From Tsukamurella sputi (GTDB taxonomy: Bacteria; Actinomycetota; Actinomycetes; Mycobacteriales; Mycobacteriaceae): a stretch of 64,000 nt of DNA. The translations under genes were made by a program, and so were the position numbers. Shown here one piece after another: positions 60,618 through 64,000 of the stretch. Below the pieces are notes generated by a model, which had not been told where the DNA came from, did not search any database, and saw only the letters and a list, made by a program, of their open reading frames with translations. Location of the stretch: the NCBI RefSeq assembly GCF_007858445.1, contig NZ_VIGV01000003.1, positions 496,001 to 560,000 of the forward strand, given 5' to 3'. Position 1 is the stretch's first letter; each line of letters begins with the position of its first letter.

Positions 60618-61796
60618 ATGAAGAAGTCCGTCACGCTGATAACGGCGGCGCTGCTGCTCGCGGGATGTTCGACCACGGTGGACGGGACCCCCGTCGCCGA
60701 CCCGTCCGGTGTGCCGAAGCCGGAGACCGGTTCGTTCGCGACCACGGCGCGCACTATCGCGCCGCCGACGCAGGCCGACGGTGAGGCGCTCGAGGGCTAC
60801 CGGATGTCGGAGATCGTGCCGTACCTGTACGAGATCGATCAGACGATGCACTTCCAGGGCCACGTCGAGACGGGATCCCGGGACACGGTCCAGCGGGGCA
60901 TGAAGAACCTCTTCGGACAGTCGGTCTCGGACGTCGTGGGTGCCAAGCCCGAGGCGTGGGTGACGGTCGGGATCGGTGACAAGCCGCAGGGCACAAAGTA
61001 CGACTCGAAGACCAAGAACCGTGGCGAAACCGTCGCGGTCCTGCGCCTGGCGAATCCCGGCGACGCGGCGGCGACCGTCGGGCCGGCGCTGCGTGCTGCC
61101 GCGAAGGATGCGGCGGGCAGGACCGACCCGGCGAAGGTGGAGACCCGTATTCCCGGCTACGACGCGGCGGTCGCCTACACCCAGACCTTCGACTCCGCCG
61201 GTACGGCGACGGTGGCCTTCCTCGCGTACAAGCAGTACGTGATCGGCGCTTTCGGTGACTTCTCCGTCGACCAGATCCGCACCTTCTTCGACCGGCAGAC
61301 CAAGGCGCTCGACGGCTTCCAGCCGACGCCTCTCGACAAGGTGAGCACGCTGCAGCGCGACGCCGAGGGCATCGCGAAGCTGACCCTGGCACCGTCGAAG
61401 AGCGACGGCGGCTACTCCCTCCCCGGGCGCGCCGCGGTACTGCGGCAGACCGACGTCTCCCGGTCGGTGAAGACCTTCGCCGACGCGGGCGTCGATGTCG
61501 TCGGCACCGGCGGGAGCACCGTCTACCGGGCGAAGGACGCGGCAGGCGCGACGCACGTCGTGAACGAGTTCGCGGCGGAGAACAAGGAGGCCTTCCCGAA
61601 GGCCGACGAGGAGAAGGTGAAGGGCGCGCCGGGCGCGGTCTGCCTCACCTACCCCGTATACGACGGTGCCACGACGAAGAACACGTGGTGCGCCGTGGCA
61701 GTGGGCCGGTACGTCGCGGAGTTCGCTTCGCAGCAGCGCCAGGAGGCGCTCCAGGGGATCGGCGCGGCGTACACGATCCTCAAGTCCAACGCGTAG
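60618..61796 (+). CDS. Lipoprotein of unknown function, tandem copy 2
   Basis: 392-residue paralog of copy 1: lipobox LLAGC (Cys17), STTVDGTPVADPSGVPKPETGSFAT, IPGYDAAVAYTQTFD, YVIGAFGDFSVDQIRTFFDRQTKALDGFQPTPLDKVSTLQRD, AKDAAGATHVVNEFA and the matching C-terminal Cys pair (GAVCLTYPVY ... TWCAVAVGRY). ATG 60618 chosen because GAGGAGGG lies just before it; ATG 60606 would place that site inside the gene. Ends before a strong hairpin terminator. Confidence 0.85.
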   Translation: MKKSVTLITAALLLAGCSTTVDGTPVADPSGVPKPETGSFATTARTIAPPTQADGEALEGYRMSEIVPYLYEIDQTMHFQGHVETGSRDTVQRGMKNLFGQSVSDVVGAKPEAWVTVGIGDKPQGTKYDSKTKNRGETVAVLRLANPGDAAATVGPALRAAAKDAAGRTDPAKVETRIPGYDAAVAYTQTFDSAGTATVAFLAYKQYVIGAFGDFSVDQIRTFFDRQTKALDGFQPTPLDKVSTLQRDAEGIAKLTLAPSKSDGGYSLPGRAAVLRQTDVSRSVKTFADAGVDVVGTGGSTVYRAKDAAGATHVVNEFAAENKEAFPKADEEKVKGAPGAVCLTYPVYDGATTKNTWCAVAVGRYVAEFASQQRQEALQGIGAAYTILKSNA

Positions 61797-61805
61797 GCGC
61801 AGACG

Positions 61806-61838
61806 GGAAAGGGCGCACCCGCCGGGTGCGCCCTTTCC
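61806..61838. terminator. Bidirectional hairpin terminator
   Basis: GGAAAGGGCGCACCC (61806-61820), loop GCC, then GGGTGCGCCCTTTCC (61824-61838): a perfect 15-bp stem with a 3-base loop. It lies between the convergent lipoprotein and SRPBCC genes and can serve both. The GGAAAGG/CCTTTCC base gives an A- or T-containing end on either strand. Confidence 0.9.
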
Positions 61839-61850
61839 GGTTCCGTGAGG

Positions 61851-62312
61851 TCAGGCCGCCTCGGCCTCGGTCTTGATGTGCGAGAGGGTCTGTTTCATGC
61901 CGACCAGCAGGCCGCGCTCGAAGTCCTCGTTGCCGCCGAGGAGGGCCGCGACGAGGGTGCTGCTCAGCGCGGTCGTCTTGCCGCCCGCCGCCTCCCGCCG
62001 CTCGACGACGGTGGTCTTGTCACCGTCGGCCACGAGCGTGAAGCTCCAGACGGTGTGGTTCTCGGCCACGCGGAAGGCGATGCGCTCGTTCGGCGTGAAC
62101 TCGGTGACCTGGGTGTTCGTGGGCCAGACCTTCCAGCCCTGACGGTTGATGTTCAGCATGCGGGTGCCCTGCTTGATCGGGCCACCGAAGACGAACACCT
62201 TCTTGCACTGCGGGCTGCGCTCGCCCATCTTCGCCAGGTCGGACACGGCGGCCCAGACCTTCTCCACGGGCGCGTCGATCACGACGCTGGACTCCAATAC
62301 GGGGGTTGCCAT
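61851..62312 (-). CDS. SRPBCC-family protein (polyketide cyclase/START-like)
   Basis: Small ligand-binding fold protein of 153 residues: VLESSVVIDAPVEKVWAAVSDLAKMGERSPQC at the N-terminus, QVTEFTPNERIAFRVAENHTVWSFTLVADGDKTTVVERREA in the middle and a long C-terminal helix (NEDFERGLLVGMKQTLSHIKTEAE). Typical helix-grip (SRPBCC) order. Probably binds a hydrophobic small molecule or lipid; no catalytic role is evident. Divergent from groEL2, convergent with the lipoproteins. Confidence 0.88.
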   Translation of the reverse strand: MATPVLESSVVIDAPVEKVWAAVSDLAKMGERSPQCKKVFVFGGPIKQGTRMLNINRQGWKVWPTNTQVTEFTPNERIAFRVAENHTVWSFTLVADGDKTTVVERREAAGGKTTALSSTLVAALLGGNEDFERGLLVGMKQTLSHIKTEAEAA

Positions 62313-62388
62313 GACCGGATCCTACCCAGCGGTAGGAACCGCCCGACGGTGCCGTCTTTCCGCCCGGGGCGGACGGGGCGGGATCGAC

Positions 62389-62415
62389 CTTGCACTCGGC
62401 ACCGCCGAGTGCTAG
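62389..62415. promoter_or_regulatory. CIRCE-like operator 1 (imperfect)
   Basis: CTTGCACTC, nine bases, GAGTGCTAG. The left arm fits TTAGCACTC at 7 of 9, the right arm GAGTGCTAA at 8 of 9. It is the upstream member of a tandem pair in front of groEL2 and a likely HrcA site. Confidence 0.8.
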
Positions 62416-62422
62416 AAACGAC

Positions 62423-64000
<1,578 letters not shown>

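Overview
The window is high-GC DNA (roughly 70% G+C by eye) with tightly packed, often overlapping genes. It looks like a chromosome of the order Mycobacteriales. The markers are the PknG-GlnX-GlnH kinase locus, a VirR/LytR_C protein next to a SodC lipoprotein, a CDC48-like AAA ATPase next to pssA/psd, and a stand-alone groEL2 behind CIRCE operators. From memory, the backbone follows the Mycobacterium tuberculosis Rv0408-Rv0440 order (pta-ackA, pknG-glnH-glnX-mutT3, thiE-thiO-thiS-thiG, thiD-thiC, GNAT-def-DUF3263-LytR_C-sodC-ybdK, ATPase-pssA-psd-moeA, groEL2), with several blocks inserted. Gene density and style fit a Tsukamurella- or Gordonia-like genus, but the genus is not proven here.

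Layout. 1-6.3 kb: end of a sugar-porter MFS gene, then pta-ackA and a membrane adenylate cyclase fused to the operon by a 1-base overlap. 6.3-10.3 kb: an iron-type ABC importer whose lipoprotein is divergent from two permeases and an ATPase, with a weak IdeR-like box between them. 10.3-15.6 kb: pknG-glnH-glnX (reverse) and a Nudix gene. 15.6-18.4 kb: thiE and a TPP-riboswitch-led thiO-thiS-thiG operon. 18.4-26.7 kb: accessory block with a UbiB-like kinase, a double-headed TetR regulator, an MHS symporter, a GAF-LuxR regulator, an ABC exporter pair and an AbrB-type membrane protein. 26.7-30.8 kb: two thiD genes around an HNH protein, and thiC with its own TPP riboswitch. 30.9-32.9 kb: an ABC-2 exporter pair with atypical base composition in the permease. 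33-38.3 kb: conserved backbone block (GNAT, DUF1990, GNAT, def, DUF3263, LytR_C, sodC, ybdK-like ligase).

38.3-45.1 kb is the most unusual region. Seven genes, six of them in a run with stop/start overlaps or short gaps, follow a near-perfect 23-bp Fur/Zur-type palindrome. They encode a FecCD-type importer (permease, ATPase, binding lipoprotein), a DUF364 putative metal-chelation protein, an MFS exporter, a GHMP kinase of the L-threonine-kinase (PduX) type and a cysteine-synthase-like PLP enzyme. I propose that this is a compact system to make, export and re-import a small amino-acid metallophore.

45.1-51.7 kb: a reverse-strand Mrp (Mnh) cation/proton antiporter operon with fused A/B subunits. 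51.7-59.3 kb: a small lipoprotein, a repeat-rich non-coding stretch, the AAA ATPase, pssA-psd, a GlsB-like protein, moeA and an M20 peptidase. 59.4-61.8 kb: two tandem paralogous lipoproteins ending in a strong hairpin terminator. 61.9-64 kb: an SRPBCC protein, two CIRCE operators and the first part of groEL2, cut by the right edge.

Across the whole window the 10-mer GGCACCGTCG occurs about 34 times on the two strands, in different reading frames and also between genes. Base composition predicts about one. Apart from the repeat-rich 244 bp at 52209-52452 and the CIRCE region, intergenic gaps are short. I saw no tRNA, rRNA, CRISPR array, transposase or integrase.
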